NCBI GenBank assembly: GCA_039725955.1
Contig: CP091034.1
Location: 1,860,001-1,924,000 of the forward strand
Length of the DNA stretch: 64,000 nt
Reading direction: 5' to 3'
Source: Sinorhizobium sp. B11
GTDB lineage: Bacteria; Pseudomonadota; Alphaproteobacteria; Rhizobiales; Rhizobiaceae
The notes under the pieces were generated by a model. That model was not told where the DNA came from, did not search any database, and saw nothing but the letters and a program-made list of their open reading frames with translations. The position numbers were made by a program, and so were the translations under genes. Positions 1 to 8,495 of the stretch are shown in pieces. Numbering within the stretch: position 1 is the first letter of the stretch; each line of letters opens with the position of its first letter.

Positions 1-96
1 GGTCACCCCGCCTACGTGGCACTCTACGGAATTGAAAGCCCCGGCCTGACCGCCTCGCTCGCCATCGGGCAGAGGGTGGCAAGACTTGCCGGATAG
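1..96 (+). CDS. FAD-dependent oxidoreductase, C-terminal end only
   Basis: The window opens inside a gene. The last 31 codons read in frame 1 to a TAG at 94-96. The tail contains LYGIESPGLTASLAIG, which resembles the C-terminal FAD-contacting strand and helix of DAO-type oxidoreductases such as L-2-hydroxyglutarate oxidase-like proteins. The N-terminal Rossmann domain lies outside the window, so the substrate cannot be stated. The family call rests on this short motif only. Confidence 0.7.
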   Translation, partial: GHPAYVALYGIESPGLTASLAIGQRVARLAG

Positions 97-333
97 ACAA
101 TCTTCTGTCGTCCGCCGGCTTTGATCGAGCGAGAGCCGTAGAGATCCTATCGACCAAAGTTTCTTCTCTGATAATGCAAATTGAGAATGCTCCGGTTCCA
201 GGTGATTTAATATTAGGTCTAGCGCATGTAATGACGTGGCAATTTTACTTAAATTTCATGCTTAACTACTTATTAATGAGCGGCTTGCGCAGTTGAGGCG
301 ATAAACTATGCTTGCTCCCAATAAAGGGAGGAT

Positions 334-453
334 ATGATGTTCAATAAGAGCTTGCTGATGCCGGCTGGCTTTGCCGCATTGGCCTTTTCCGGCCTGATGT
401 TTCAGATCGCGACACACGCACTCTCGACGCCAGTGACGGTGCTTCATCCCTGA
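334..453 (+). CDS. small putative exported or membrane peptide, 39 aa
   Basis: A 39-codon frame starts at one of two adjacent ATG codons (334, 337), just downstream of a strong ribosome binding site (AAAGGGAGGAT). The product has a basic start (MMFNKS), a hydrophobic stretch at about residues 8-26 and a short polar tail, like a tiny signal-peptide-bearing or single-pass peptide. It is too short for a family call. It lies 82 bp before the next gene and ends just before that gene's stress promoter, so it is probably transcribed separately. Positions 97-333 upstream show no gene and are AT-richer than the coding regions. Evidence is the binding site and hydropathy only. Confidence 0.45.
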   Translation: MMFNKSLLMPAGFAALAFSGLMFQIATHALSTPVTVLHP

Positions 454-476
454 CGCCGGCAAACCGCTGCCGCGAC

Positions 477-501
477 GGAACTTATTTCGATTGTGCGCGT
501 T
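477..501 (+). promoter_or_regulatory. EcfG/RpoE2-type general stress promoter
   Basis: GGAAC (477-481), a 16-base spacer, then CGTT (498-501). This is an exact match to the alphaproteobacterial EcfG (RpoE2) consensus GGAAC-N16/17-CGTT. It lies 33 bases before the ATG of the GlsB/YeaQ-family stress gene, a sensible distance for a short leader. Confidence 0.8.
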
Positions 502-534
502 TTATTTCACGTTTTGCCTAGGAGGGAGATCACT

Positions 535-789
535 ATGGAAAACGAAGGTGTGGGTTGGATTGCAGCCATCATCATCGGCGGCTTCGCCGGATGGCTGGCG
601 GAGAAATTCATGAACAGCAACATGGGCGTGTTCATGAACATATTGCTCGGCATCATCGGCGCGATTGTCGCCAACTGGATTCTCGGTATCCTTCATATCC
701 AGCCGTTGACCGGCTGGCTCGGATACCTGGTCACGGGTTTTGTCGGGGCATGCATCCTGATCGCGCTCGGGCGCCTCGTCCGCCGCTGA
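535..789 (+). CDS. GlsB/YeaQ/YmgE family stress-response membrane protein
   Basis: An 84-residue inner-membrane protein with three hydrophobic segments (about 6-22, 32-50 and 58-80) and the glycine-rich pattern GFAGWLAEKFM...GIIGAIVANWIL of the transglycosylase-associated family. No enzymatic activity is established for this family; members respond to acid, osmotic or envelope stress. The ATG at 535 is chosen over an upstream start because GGAGGGAG lies a few bases before it and the length then fits the family. The gene stands alone behind an EcfG-type promoter and ends at a terminator shared with the convergent neighbour. Confidence 0.9.
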   Translation: MENEGVGWIAAIIIGGFAGWLAEKFMNSNMGVFMNILLGIIGAIVANWILGILHIQPLTGWLGYLVTGFVGACILIALGRLVRR

Positions 790-820
790 CCTGACACGGA
801 AAGATCGCTGGAAAGATTGA

Positions 821-850
821 AAAGCCGGACGTCCTGCGTCCGGCTTTTTT
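821..850. terminator. bidirectional Rho-independent terminator
   Basis: AAAGCCGGACG (821-831) pairs with CGTCCGGCTTT (837-847), giving an 11-bp stem with a 5-base loop followed by T residues. The matching A residues on the left let it serve both convergent stress genes. Confidence 0.85.
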
Positions 851-852
851 CA

Positions 853-1134
853 TTATCGGCGGCTGAGGAGACCGAAGAGATAGGCGACGCCTGCCGTGAT
901 GGCAATTGCGGTCAGGGGCTCTTCACGCACCTTGTCGCGGACGCGCTCGGTCATGACAGAGGCTTCGTCGGCCACTGCGGTCTTTGCGCCCTGCCCCAGC
1001 GCGATCACGCTCTCCGAAAGGCGGGCCAGATCCTCGCGCAACGCAGCAACCTGCGCGGACAGATCTTCGGCGGCAACTTCAGCCTTGACGCGCGCAGCGG
1101 TGGATTCGGCGGAAGCGGTTTTCAATTCGGCCAT
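853..1134 (-). CDS. DUF883/ElaB-YqjD-like stress membrane protein
   Basis: A 93-residue protein: a long Ala/Glu-rich amphipathic helix (about residues 1-65, likely coiled coil), then RDKVREEPLTAIAITAGVAYLFGLLSRR. This is the basic, PLTAI-containing transmembrane tail of ElaB/YqjD/DUF883 proteins, which are inner-membrane proteins that bind ribosomes in E. coli. The ATG at 1134 follows an AGGAG on the coding strand; longer upstream reading lacks a ribosome site. An EcfG-type promoter lies just upstream, pairing this gene functionally with the convergent GlsB-like gene. Confidence 0.85.
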   Translation of the reverse strand: MAELKTASAESTAARVKAEVAAEDLSAQVAALREDLARLSESVIALGQGAKTAVADEASVMTERVRDKVREEPLTAIAITAGVAYLFGLLSRR

Positions 1135-1165
1135 GGTCTGCTCCTGTTTGATGGAATGCCGCTTC

Positions 1166-1191
1166 AACGAAATGAAGACTGGAAAGGTTCC
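1166..1191 (-). promoter_or_regulatory. EcfG/RpoE2-type general stress promoter (minus strand)
   Basis: Read on the minus strand: GGAAC (1191-1187), a 17-base spacer, CGTT (1169-1166). It exactly matches GGAAC-N16/17-CGTT and lies 31 bases before the ATG of the DUF883-like gene. Confidence 0.78.
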
Positions 1192-1352
1192 GCAATGTAG
1201 CATCTTTTGTCGCTCGCGGCGGGTCAGCGAGAGCGTGTGCAAGCCTCGCAAGCTTTTCGTGCGACAAGCCTTCATTTCCTCGCAGCTTTGTTTTATGGAA
1301 CGACGAATGTCTGCCCTTCCGGGGCCAATGATAATGCGAGGTTTGCGTTTCC

Positions 1353-3245
1353 ATGTTCCATTTTCTGAGAAGAGCTGCTCAGACCTGGGTTGCCAAGCTG
1401 CTCCTGCTCCTCCTCGTCGCCTCCTTCGGCATCTGGGGCGTGTCGCGTGAGCTGATAAGCGGCGGCAACAGCACGACGGTGGTCACCGTCGGCGACCAGC
1501 ATGTGGACGTCAACGAATTCCGCCTCGCCTATCAGCGTCAGATTGCGTCTCTGAGCCAGCAGTTCGGCATGCGGCTCACACCCGAGCAGGCGCGCGCTTT
1601 CGGCGTTGAACAGCAGGTCCTCGCCCAGCTCGTTGCCGGCGCCTCGCTTGATCAGCTTGCCGATGACATGGGGCTCGGTCTTTCCGAGGACCGTCTTGCT
1701 CAGCTGATCGGTGACGATCCGGCTTTCAAGGCAGTCAACGGCCAGTTCGACCGCTCGCTCTTCACCTCGCGTCTGCGCAATGCCGGCATTCGGGAAGACG
1801 ACTATATCAAGGATCGCAGCAAGCAGGCTGTCCGCAGCCAGATCATCGAAGCCGTTGCCAACGGCTTCCAGGCGCCCGCGACGCTCGTCAACGCGCTGAA
1901 ACTCTATGGCAGTGAGAGCCGCAGCGTCGATTACCTGCTGCTTACGAACGCCAATATCGAGCCGATCAAGGCGCCGGCCGATGACGTGCTCTCCAAATGG
2001 TTCGAAGATGCCAAGCAGCGCTACCGCGCACCGGAATATCGCAAGATCGCCTATCTGAAGCTTCAGCCGGATGATATCGCCGATCCCGCGACCGTCACCG
2101 ACGACCAGATTAAGGAAGCCTTCGACAAGGCCAAGGCGGCTTACACGACGCCGGAAAGCCGCACGCTGGAACAGTTGACCTTTGCCAGCAAGGATCTCGC
2201 CAATGCGGCCGAGACCGCGCTGAAGACCGGTACGAGTTTCGATCAGCTCGTTACCGATCAGGGCAAGACTGCGGGCGACGTGCTGCTCGGAGAATTCACC
2301 AAGGACAAGGTTCCGGATCAGGCCGTTGCCGACGCCGCCTTCGCCGTCAAGACCGATGGCGGCACGACGCCTGTCGTCGACGGCAGCTTTGGTCCTGTGA
2401 TCCTGCGCGTGACCAACATCAAGCCGGAGACCACCAAAAGCTTCGACGAGGTCAAGGAAGAGCTCCGCAAGCAGCTTTCGGTCGCCAATGCTTCGCAGGA
2501 AGTGATCAACGTTCACGACCGTATCGAGGATATGCGCGCCGGCGGCACATCTCTTGAAGAGATCGCCAACCAGCTCAAGCTGAAGGCCGTCGTCATCGAC
2601 GCCATCGACATGACGGGTGCCGACAAGGACGGCAATCCGGTAAAGGATATCCCGGCGCAGCAGCAGCTTCTGGCCGAAGCCTTCAAGACCGATGTCGGCG
2701 CCGATGCGGTTGCCATTTCCGTCGGCAATGACGGCTATGTCTGGTTTGATGTCCGCGACATCATGCCCGAGCGTGACCGCCCGCTTGCCGAAGTGCGCGA
2801 CAAGGCCGTTCAGGACTGGACCGCCGAGCAGCAGAAGGCCGAGCTTGCCAAGAAGGCAGCCGAGTTGAAGGCCGAGGCGCAGAAGGGCACGTCGCTTGCC
2901 GATATCGCCACGCCGCTCGGAATCGCCGTCGAAAGCAAGAGCGGCTTTACCCGCTCGACCGACGATCCGGTTCTCGGTCGCGCCGGCATCAACGCAGCCT
3001 TCTCTGGCCCTGTCGATACCGTGGCAGCAGCCGTTGGCGCCGACCCGAGCACCCAGATCCTGCTGAAGGTGACCGAGGTCAACGACCAACCGACGACCGA
3101 TGCCCTTGATAACCGCGACCAGCAGATCACCGCCATGGCAAATGCCGCCGGCGACGATATTCTGGATCAGATGGTCAACCTGTTGCAGAGCCAGTACGGT
3201 ACACAGGTCAACCAGAAACTCGCCGAACAGGCGACCGTCCGCTAG
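1353..3245 (+). CDS. ppiD: PpiD/SurA-type peptidylprolyl isomerase, membrane-anchored
   Basis: A 630-residue periplasmic folding factor. A short cytoplasmic start (MFHFLRRAAQTW) is followed by one transmembrane helix (about 13-33), then a SurA_N/PpiD chaperone domain (to about 180) and a PPIC-type parvulin domain at about 245-360. Family members assist outer-membrane and secreted protein folding near the Sec translocon. The size and layout match PpiD rather than soluble SurA. The gene ends 13 bases before trpD, so the trp/moa genes are probably transcribed from the promoter upstream of this gene. The start has no strong ribosome site but matches the membrane-anchor position. Confidence 0.9.
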   Translation: MFHFLRRAAQTWVAKLLLLLLVASFGIWGVSRELISGGNSTTVVTVGDQHVDVNEFRLAYQRQIASLSQQFGMRLTPEQARAFGVEQQVLAQLVAGASLDQLADDMGLGLSEDRLAQLIGDDPAFKAVNGQFDRSLFTSRLRNAGIREDDYIKDRSKQAVRSQIIEAVANGFQAPATLVNALKLYGSESRSVDYLLLTNANIEPIKAPADDVLSKWFEDAKQRYRAPEYRKIAYLKLQPDDIADPATVTDDQIKEAFDKAKAAYTTPESRTLEQLTFASKDLANAAETALKTGTSFDQLVTDQGKTAGDVLLGEFTKDKVPDQAVADAAFAVKTDGGTTPVVDGSFGPVILRVTNIKPETTKSFDEVKEELRKQLSVANASQEVINVHDRIEDMRAGGTSLEEIANQLKLKAVVIDAIDMTGADKDGNPVKDIPAQQQLLAEAFKTDVGADAVAISVGNDGYVWFDVRDIMPERDRPLAEVRDKAVQDWTAEQQKAELAKKAAELKAEAQKGTSLADIATPLGIAVESKSGFTRSTDDPVLGRAGINAAFSGPVDTVAAAVGADPSTQILLKVTEVNDQPTTDALDNRDQQITAMANAAGDDILDQMVNLLQSQYGTQVNQKLAEQATVR

Positions 3246-3258
3246 GGGGAAGCGACGC

Positions 3259-4275
3259 ATGACCGATCTGAAGCCGCTTCTGGCCAAGGCAGCAAGCCGC
3301 GAGCCCCTGACCCGTGACGAGGCCCGCCAGGCCTTCGATATCCTGATGTCCGGCCAGGCAACGCCTTCGCAGATCGGCGGCTTCCTGATGGCGCTTCGCG
3401 TTCGCGGAGAGACGGTCGACGAGATCGTTGGCGCCGTCACCACGATGCGCTCCAAGATGCTGCGGGTGGAAGCGCCTGCCGACGCGATCGATATTGTCGG
3501 CACAGGCGGTGATGCCAGCGGCACCTACAACATATCGACGCTGGCGGCGCTGATCGTCGCCGGCGCGGGCGTTCCGGTCGCCAAGCACGGAAACCGCGCG
3601 CTGAGCTCAAAATCCGGCGCCGCCGACAGCCTTGCGGCGCTTGGCGTCAATCTCGAGGTTACCCCGGAGATGATCTCCCGCTGCATTGCAGAAGCTGGTG
3701 TCGGCTTCATGTTCGCGCAGCAGCATCATTCGGCCATGCGCCATGTCGGGCCGACGCGCGTCGAACTCGGAACGCGTACCATCTTCAACCTGCTCGGTCC
3801 CCTCTCCAATCCGGCCGGCGTCAAGCGCCAGCTTCTCGGCGTCTTCGCGCCGCAATGGGTGGTACCGCTTGCCGAAGTCATGCGCGACCTCGGCGCCGAG
3901 AGTGTGTGGGTCGTCCATGGCGACGGCCTTGATGAAATCACGACGACCGGCACGACCAGCGTTGCAGCGCTCGAAAACGGCAAAATCCGTACCTTCGAGC
4001 TTTCGCCTGCTGATTTCGGTGTGGCGCCTCGCGTGCTCGCCGAGATCAAGGGCGGCGACGGCACCGTCAATGCTGCAGCGCTGCGCGAGGTGCTCGGTGG
4101 CGCCAAGAACGCTTACCGCGATATTGCGCTCGCCAATGCCGCCGCGTCCCTCGTCATCGCAGGCAAGGCAGAGACGATCCGTGACGGCATGACGCTTGCA
4201 ACGGAATCGCTCGATAGCGGCGCAACGGCATCTGCGCTCGATAAACTGATCGCCGTATCCAACGATATCGACTAG
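3259..4275 (+). CDS. trpD: anthranilate phosphoribosyltransferase
   Basis: A 338-residue enzyme of tryptophan synthesis that joins anthranilate and PRPP to give phosphoribosyl anthranilate. Visible signatures include the GTGGD diphosphate loop, KHGNRALSSKSGAAD, and HVGPTRVELGTRTIFNLLGP. The length is standard for TrpD. An open frame runs upstream to 3100, but the ATG at 3259 follows AGGGGGA and gives the normal N-terminus (MTDLKPLL). It sits 9 bases before trpC, so the two are co-transcribed. No TrpG amidotransferase domain is fused. Confidence 0.97.
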   Translation: MTDLKPLLAKAASREPLTRDEARQAFDILMSGQATPSQIGGFLMALRVRGETVDEIVGAVTTMRSKMLRVEAPADAIDIVGTGGDASGTYNISTLAALIVAGAGVPVAKHGNRALSSKSGAADSLAALGVNLEVTPEMISRCIAEAGVGFMFAQQHHSAMRHVGPTRVELGTRTIFNLLGPLSNPAGVKRQLLGVFAPQWVVPLAEVMRDLGAESVWVVHGDGLDEITTTGTTSVAALENGKIRTFELSPADFGVAPRVLAEIKGGDGTVNAAALREVLGGAKNAYRDIALANAAASLVIAGKAETIRDGMTLATESLDSGATASALDKLIAVSNDID

Positions 4276-4284
4276 GATCGTCTC

Positions 4285-5097
4285 ATGACCGATATCCTGA
4301 AGAAGATCGAAGCCTACAAGCGCGAGGAAATCGCTGCCGCCAAGGCAAGGACCTCGCTTGCCGATCTCAAGGCCATGCAGGCAGGGCAGTCCGCCCCGCG
4401 CGGTTTCCACAAGGCGCTCATCGCCAAGCGCGACGCCGGAGAATTCGGCCTGATCGCCGAGATCAAGAAGGCAAGCCCCTCCAAGGGGCTCATCCGTCCC
4501 GATTTCGATCCGCCTGCTCTCGCCAGGGCTTACGAAGCCGGTGGTGCTGCCTGCCTTTCCGTGCTGACCGATACGCCGAGCTTCCAGGGCGCACCGGAGT
4601 TTCTGACGGCAGCGCGCGCCGCCTGCGCCCTGCCCGCACTGCGCAAGGATTTCATGTTCGAGACCTATCAGGTCCATGAAGCCCGCGCCTGGGGTGCCGA
4701 CTGCATCCTGCTCATCATGGCCTCGCTCAGCGACGACGATGCCGAGCGCCTGCAGGACGAAGCCTTCTCGCTTGGCATGGATGTGCTGGTCGAAGTCCAC
4801 GATGCGCCGGAAATGGAACGTGCGCTCAAGCTGTCTTCGCCGCTCGTCGGTATCAACAACCGCAACCTGCGCACCTTCGAAGTCAGCCTCGCCGTCAGCG
4901 AGACGCTGGCTGCAATGGTTCCTGACGATCGTCTTCTTGTCGGCGAAAGCGGCATCTTCACCCATGAGGATTGCAAGCGTCTGCAGGCCGTCAGGATCAA
5001 CACCTTCCTCGTCGGCGAAAGCCTGATGCGCAAAGATGACGTCGCGGCCGCCACACGCACTCTCCTGACAGGCGAAGCCGCAATCGCGGCCGAATGA
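4285..5097 (+). CDS. trpC: indole-3-glycerol phosphate synthase
   Basis: A 270-residue TIM-barrel enzyme that closes the indole ring of 1-(2-carboxyphenylamino)-deoxyribulose phosphate. The KKASPSKG strand carries the catalytic lysine, and INNRNLRTFEV and GESGI complete the phosphate-binding end. It is a stand-alone TrpC without a TrpF fusion. Its stop overlaps the moaC start by four bases (ATGA), indicating translational coupling. Confidence 0.97.
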   Translation: MTDILKKIEAYKREEIAAAKARTSLADLKAMQAGQSAPRGFHKALIAKRDAGEFGLIAEIKKASPSKGLIRPDFDPPALARAYEAGGAACLSVLTDTPSFQGAPEFLTAARAACALPALRKDFMFETYQVHEARAWGADCILLIMASLSDDDAERLQDEAFSLGMDVLVEVHDAPEMERALKLSSPLVGINNRNLRTFEVSLAVSETLAAMVPDDRLLVGESGIFTHEDCKRLQAVRINTFLVGESLMRKDDVAAATRTLLTGEAAIAAE

Positions 5098-5597
5098 GCA
5101 TGAGCGGCGAAAAGCCAGGCCTCACCCATATCGGTGCCTCCGGCGAGGCGCATATGGTCGATGTTTCCAACAAGGCCGAGACCGTGCGCATCGCCACTGC
5201 CGAAGGCCACGTGAAAATGGCGCCGGAGACGCTTTCGCTCATTCGTCAAGGCAATGCCAAGAAGGGCGACGTCATCGGTACCGCTCGCCTTGCCGGCATC
5301 ATGGCCGCCAAGCGGACGGCCGACCTCATTCCTCTCTGCCATCCGCTTATGCTGACAAAGGTCACGGTCGAGATCGAAGAAGATGCCGACCTGCCCGGCC
5401 TGCGGGTCACGGCCACTGCCAAGCTCACCGGCAAGACCGGTGTGGAGATGGAAGCGCTGACTGCTGTCTCCGTCGCATGCCTGACGATCTACGACATGGC
5501 CAAGGCCGCCGACAAGGCGATGGAGATCGGCGGTGTCAGGTTGCTTGAAAAATCCGGCGGCAAATCCGGAGATTTCCGCCATCCGGAGGCAAGATGA
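5094..5597 (+). CDS. moaC: cyclic pyranopterin monophosphate synthase
   Basis: A 167-residue protein that acts with MoaA in the first step of molybdenum-cofactor synthesis, turning the 3',8-cyclo-GTP intermediate into cyclic pyranopterin phosphate. KRTADLIPLCHPL and TGVEMEALTAVSVACLTIYDM are the conserved active-site segments. It overlaps trpC upstream and moeA downstream by four bases each, so the block is one tightly coupled transcript. MoaA is not in the window. Confidence 0.97.
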   Translation: MSMSGEKPGLTHIGASGEAHMVDVSNKAETVRIATAEGHVKMAPETLSLIRQGNAKKGDVIGTARLAGIMAAKRTADLIPLCHPLMLTKVTVEIEEDADLPGLRVTATAKLTGKTGVEMEALTAVSVACLTIYDMAKAADKAMEIGGVRLLEKSGGKSGDFRHPEAR

Positions 5598-6817
5598 ACC
5601 TTCTGCCGGTCGCCGAGGCCTTAAGCCGCCTGCTGTCCAGTGCCGCGCCCGTCATGGCGTCCGAAACGCTGCCGCTCGCAGAGGCTGAGGGTCGCGTTCT
5701 GGCCGCCGACCTCACGGCAGGTCTGACCCAACCGCCGTTCAACTCCTCCGCCATGGATGGCTATGCGCTGCGCCGTAAGGATGCGCCGGAGCCAGGCGCC
5801 GTTCTGAAGGTCATCGGCACATCGTCTGCCGGCCACGGTTTCGAAGGTAGCGTTGGTCCGGGCGAGGCCGTCCGCATTTTCACCGGCGCACCTGTACCGT
5901 CGGGTGCCGATAGCGTGTTGTTGCAGGAGGACGCGGAAAAGATCGAAGGCGGTATCAGAAGCAATTTCCCGGTGCGGCAGAACCAGCATGTTCGCCCGCG
6001 CGGTCAGGATTTCACTGAAGGCGAAGTGGTGTTGCCCGCCGGTACGATCCTCGATTTCTCGCGGCTGACGGTCGCGGCCGGCATGAACCGGCCCGATGTC
6101 GAGGTGTTGCGCCGTCCCCTCATCGCCATTCTTGCGACCGGCGACGAACTTCTGCCGCCCGGAAGCACGCCTGGTCCCTCACAGATCATCGCCTCCAACA
6201 CCTTTGGCGTCGCTGCCCTTGCCCGCCGCGCCGGTGCCGACGTGCTCGATCTCGGCATCGTGCCTGATGACAAGGCGAAGATCACGGCAGCGATCGACAA
6301 GGCGCGCAATGCGAAAGTCGATGTGATCGTCACCCTCGGTGGCGCCTCGGTCGGCGATCATGATCTGGTGCAGGCGACATTGATCGAAGCCGGCATGAAG
6401 CTCGATTTCTGGCGCATCGCCATGCGTCCCGGCAAGCCGCTGATGGTCGGCAGTTTCGGAAACACCCATGTTCTCGGCCTGCCCGGCAATCCCGTCTCGA
6501 GCCTCGTCTGCTCGCTGCTCTTTCTGGAGCCGCTGATCCGTAAGCTTGGCTCGCTGCCATCGGTCCCGCGCGAGACGATGGTGGAGGCCGCCGTCACGCT
6601 GCGCGCCAATGATCACCGTCAGGACTATGTGCGCGCCAAGCTCTCGAAATCCGCCGCTGGCGGCTGGCTTGTCGAACCCTTCGACAAGCAGGATTCATCG
6701 ATGATGAAGACCTTCGCCCTTTCGGACTGCCTCATCATTCGCCCGCCGCATGCGCCGGAACTGCCGGCGGGAGCCACCTGCCCGGTCATGCTTCTGCGGC
6801 CAGATCTCCTCGCCTGA
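5594..6817 (+). CDS. moeA: molybdopterin molybdenumtransferase
   Basis: A 407-residue protein that inserts molybdate into adenylylated molybdopterin. It shows the MoeA N-terminal signature PPFNSSAMDGYALR, then the MogA-like domain with ATGDELLPPG and TLGGASVGDHD, RPGKPLMVG, and a C-terminal domain IV. Its last 32 bases overlap the 3' end of the convergent efflux gene, an unusually tight convergent arrangement. Confidence 0.96.
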   Translation: MNLLPVAEALSRLLSSAAPVMASETLPLAEAEGRVLAADLTAGLTQPPFNSSAMDGYALRRKDAPEPGAVLKVIGTSSAGHGFEGSVGPGEAVRIFTGAPVPSGADSVLLQEDAEKIEGGIRSNFPVRQNQHVRPRGQDFTEGEVVLPAGTILDFSRLTVAAGMNRPDVEVLRRPLIAILATGDELLPPGSTPGPSQIIASNTFGVAALARRAGADVLDLGIVPDDKAKITAAIDKARNAKVDVIVTLGGASVGDHDLVQATLIEAGMKLDFWRIAMRPGKPLMVGSFGNTHVLGLPGNPVSSLVCSLLFLEPLIRKLGSLPSVPRETMVEAAVTLRANDHRQDYVRAKLSKSAAGGWLVEPFDKQDSSMMKTFALSDCLIIRPPHAPELPAGATCPVMLLRPDLLA

Positions 6818-8006
6818 CATTTCCTGAGGCGACCGCAAGCCAGAAGCAGAGCTGTGCCAGCACACTTGCGCCGAGGATGACGGTCGCGGCGGCAAGTCCG
6901 GGGTCACCGCCTATGCCCGAAAGCGCGCTGCAGATGGCGCCGACGGCCATCTGCGTCGAGCCGTAGAGGCCGGAGGCCGAGCCGGTGACTTTCGGATTGA
7001 CGCTGACGGCGAGCGTCAGCGCATTGGGCGAGGCCACGCCCGCGCCGATCGTATAGACCATGATCGCAGCCATCATCGGCAGAAGCGTCAGATGATGGCT
7101 CACGGCGAGGCCGAAGAAGACCAGTGCGGCAGCAATGCTGACGAGATTGGAAATCACCATCAGTCGCTTCATCGCAAACCGGCCGATCAGCCGCGTGGCG
7201 ATCATGCTGCCGATCCAGTAGCCGAAGATCAACAGTGCAAGACAAATGCCGACCTCCGTTGCCGGGCGGCCAAGCTCGTTGATGACGATGAACGGGGCGG
7301 ATGCCGTGAAGGCATACATGGAGGTCGTCGCACAGCCGCCGCCAACGGCATAGCCGACGAATGAGCGCGACGCGAGCAGCCCCAGATAGTCACGGCTCAG
7401 TGACTTCATGGAAGCCTCGGAGTTGCGGATGCCAGTTTCCGGCACCTTGCGCCATGTCAGCAGCAGATTGACGATGCCGAGCGCGCAGAGGGCCACGAAG
7501 ATCGAACGCCAGCCGAGCGTAGAAGCAAGCGCGCCGCCGACGATGGGGGCAAGCCCCGGCCCGACCGTGACCATCAGGTTCATGATCGCAAGCCGCTTGG
7601 CCGTTTCATCGGGGCTGGAGGTGTCGCGTACGATGGCGCGGGCAATGACAAGCCCGGCGCAGCCACCGAAAGCCTGGAAGAGCCTGGCTGCGATCAGCGC
7701 ATGCACGCCGGGCGAGACAAGCGCGGCGACGCCGGCGAGCGTATAGAGCACAAGCCCGCTCATCAGCACCGGCCGGCGTCCGTAGCGATCCGAAAGCGGA
7801 CCATAAACGAGCTGACCGACGGCAAGGCCGAAAATGTAGAGACTGACGGTCAGTTGCATCTCGCCGATCGAGGCACCGAGATCGGTGGCCGCTGCCGGAA
7901 GCGCAGGCACGAAAATATGCATGGCCAGAGTGCCACTGAAGGTGATGAGCCCGAGCAGCCAGACCGGTATGTGACGCTTTGCGCCAAGTGGTCGCGCTTC
8001 GCTCAT
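6786..8006 (-). CDS. MFS drug efflux transporter, Bcr/CflA type
   Basis: About 406 residues with twelve predicted membrane helices and the MFS motif A variant YGPLSDRYGRRPVLMSG after helix 2. VTVGPGLAPIVGGAL fits the drug/H+ antiporter (Bcr/CflA) branch, which exports antibiotics or toxic organics. The ATG at 8006 is listed. A GTG at 8027, overlapping the marR stop as GTGA and preceded by GAGG, is an equally good start and would add seven residues. It lies directly after marR and is almost certainly co-transcribed and repressed by it. Confidence 0.9.
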   Translation of the reverse strand: MSEARPLGAKRHIPVWLLGLITFSGTLAMHIFVPALPAAATDLGASIGEMQLTVSLYIFGLAVGQLVYGPLSDRYGRRPVLMSGLVLYTLAGVAALVSPGVHALIAARLFQAFGGCAGLVIARAIVRDTSSPDETAKRLAIMNLMVTVGPGLAPIVGGALASTLGWRSIFVALCALGIVNLLLTWRKVPETGIRNSEASMKSLSRDYLGLLASRSFVGYAVGGGCATTSMYAFTASAPFIVINELGRPATEVGICLALLIFGYWIGSMIATRLIGRFAMKRLMVISNLVSIAAALVFFGLAVSHHLTLLPMMAAIMVYTIGAGVASPNALTLAVSVNPKVTGSASGLYGSTQMAVGAICSALSGIGGDPGLAAATVILGASVLAQLCFWLAVASGNVRRGDLAAEA

Positions 8007-8023
8007 CGGGCCTGGATGCGTAT

Positions 8024-8476
8024 TCACTGTTCTGGTTCCTCGAGCTGCCGGGCAAGCACGTCGCTGATGTGATCGAGCACGCGCCACGTGGTTTCGATGT
8101 CCTCGCGCGGCACCAAGGCAAGCGCCTCCTCGCGGATGCCCTGCGCCACGCGTTCGACCGCCTCCACGGTCCTCCTGCCCTCTTCCGTCAGCAGGATTTC
8201 CTTTGCACGCCTGTCTTCACCTTCGCGTCGCTCGACCAGTCCCGCCTTCTCCAGATTATCGATCAGGCGTACGACGGAGGAATTGTCGAGTGAGAGCGAG
8301 GCGGCCAGTTCCTTCTGGTGCATCGGCGTCGGCGAGCGGGCGATACGCAGCAGCGGCAGCCATGTCGCTTCCGTCAGCCCGAAAGGCTGCAAACGCAGAT
8401 TGGCGACACGCCGCCAGTAGCGAGCGGTCTGGGAGATGAGGCTCCCGAATGAGGTTGTGATCTTGTCGTCGGTCAT
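8024..8476 (-). CDS. MarR-family transcriptional regulator
   Basis: A 150-residue winged-helix repressor. The core includes EATWLPLLRIARSPTPMHQKELAASLSLDNSSVVRLIDNLEKAGLVERREGEDRRAKEILLTEEGR, with the recognition helix and the DRR wing typical of MarR proteins. It heads a two-gene unit with the efflux pump. A long perfect-core palindrome lies 20-43 bases upstream, consistent with autorepression relieved by a small aromatic ligand; the ligand is not known. Confidence 0.93.
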   Translation of the reverse strand: MTDDKITTSFGSLISQTARYWRRVANLRLQPFGLTEATWLPLLRIARSPTPMHQKELAASLSLDNSSVVRLIDNLEKAGLVERREGEDRRAKEILLTEEGRRTVEAVERVAQGIREEALALVPREDIETTWRVLDHISDVLARQLEEPEQ

Positions 8477-8495
8477 GTCAATATCGATGGGATAG

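Noticed and set aside
1293..3524. Minus-strand open frame of 743 residues across ppiD and trpD
   Set aside because: It is the antisense shadow of well-supported genes in high-GC sequence, with no family signature and no ribosome site.
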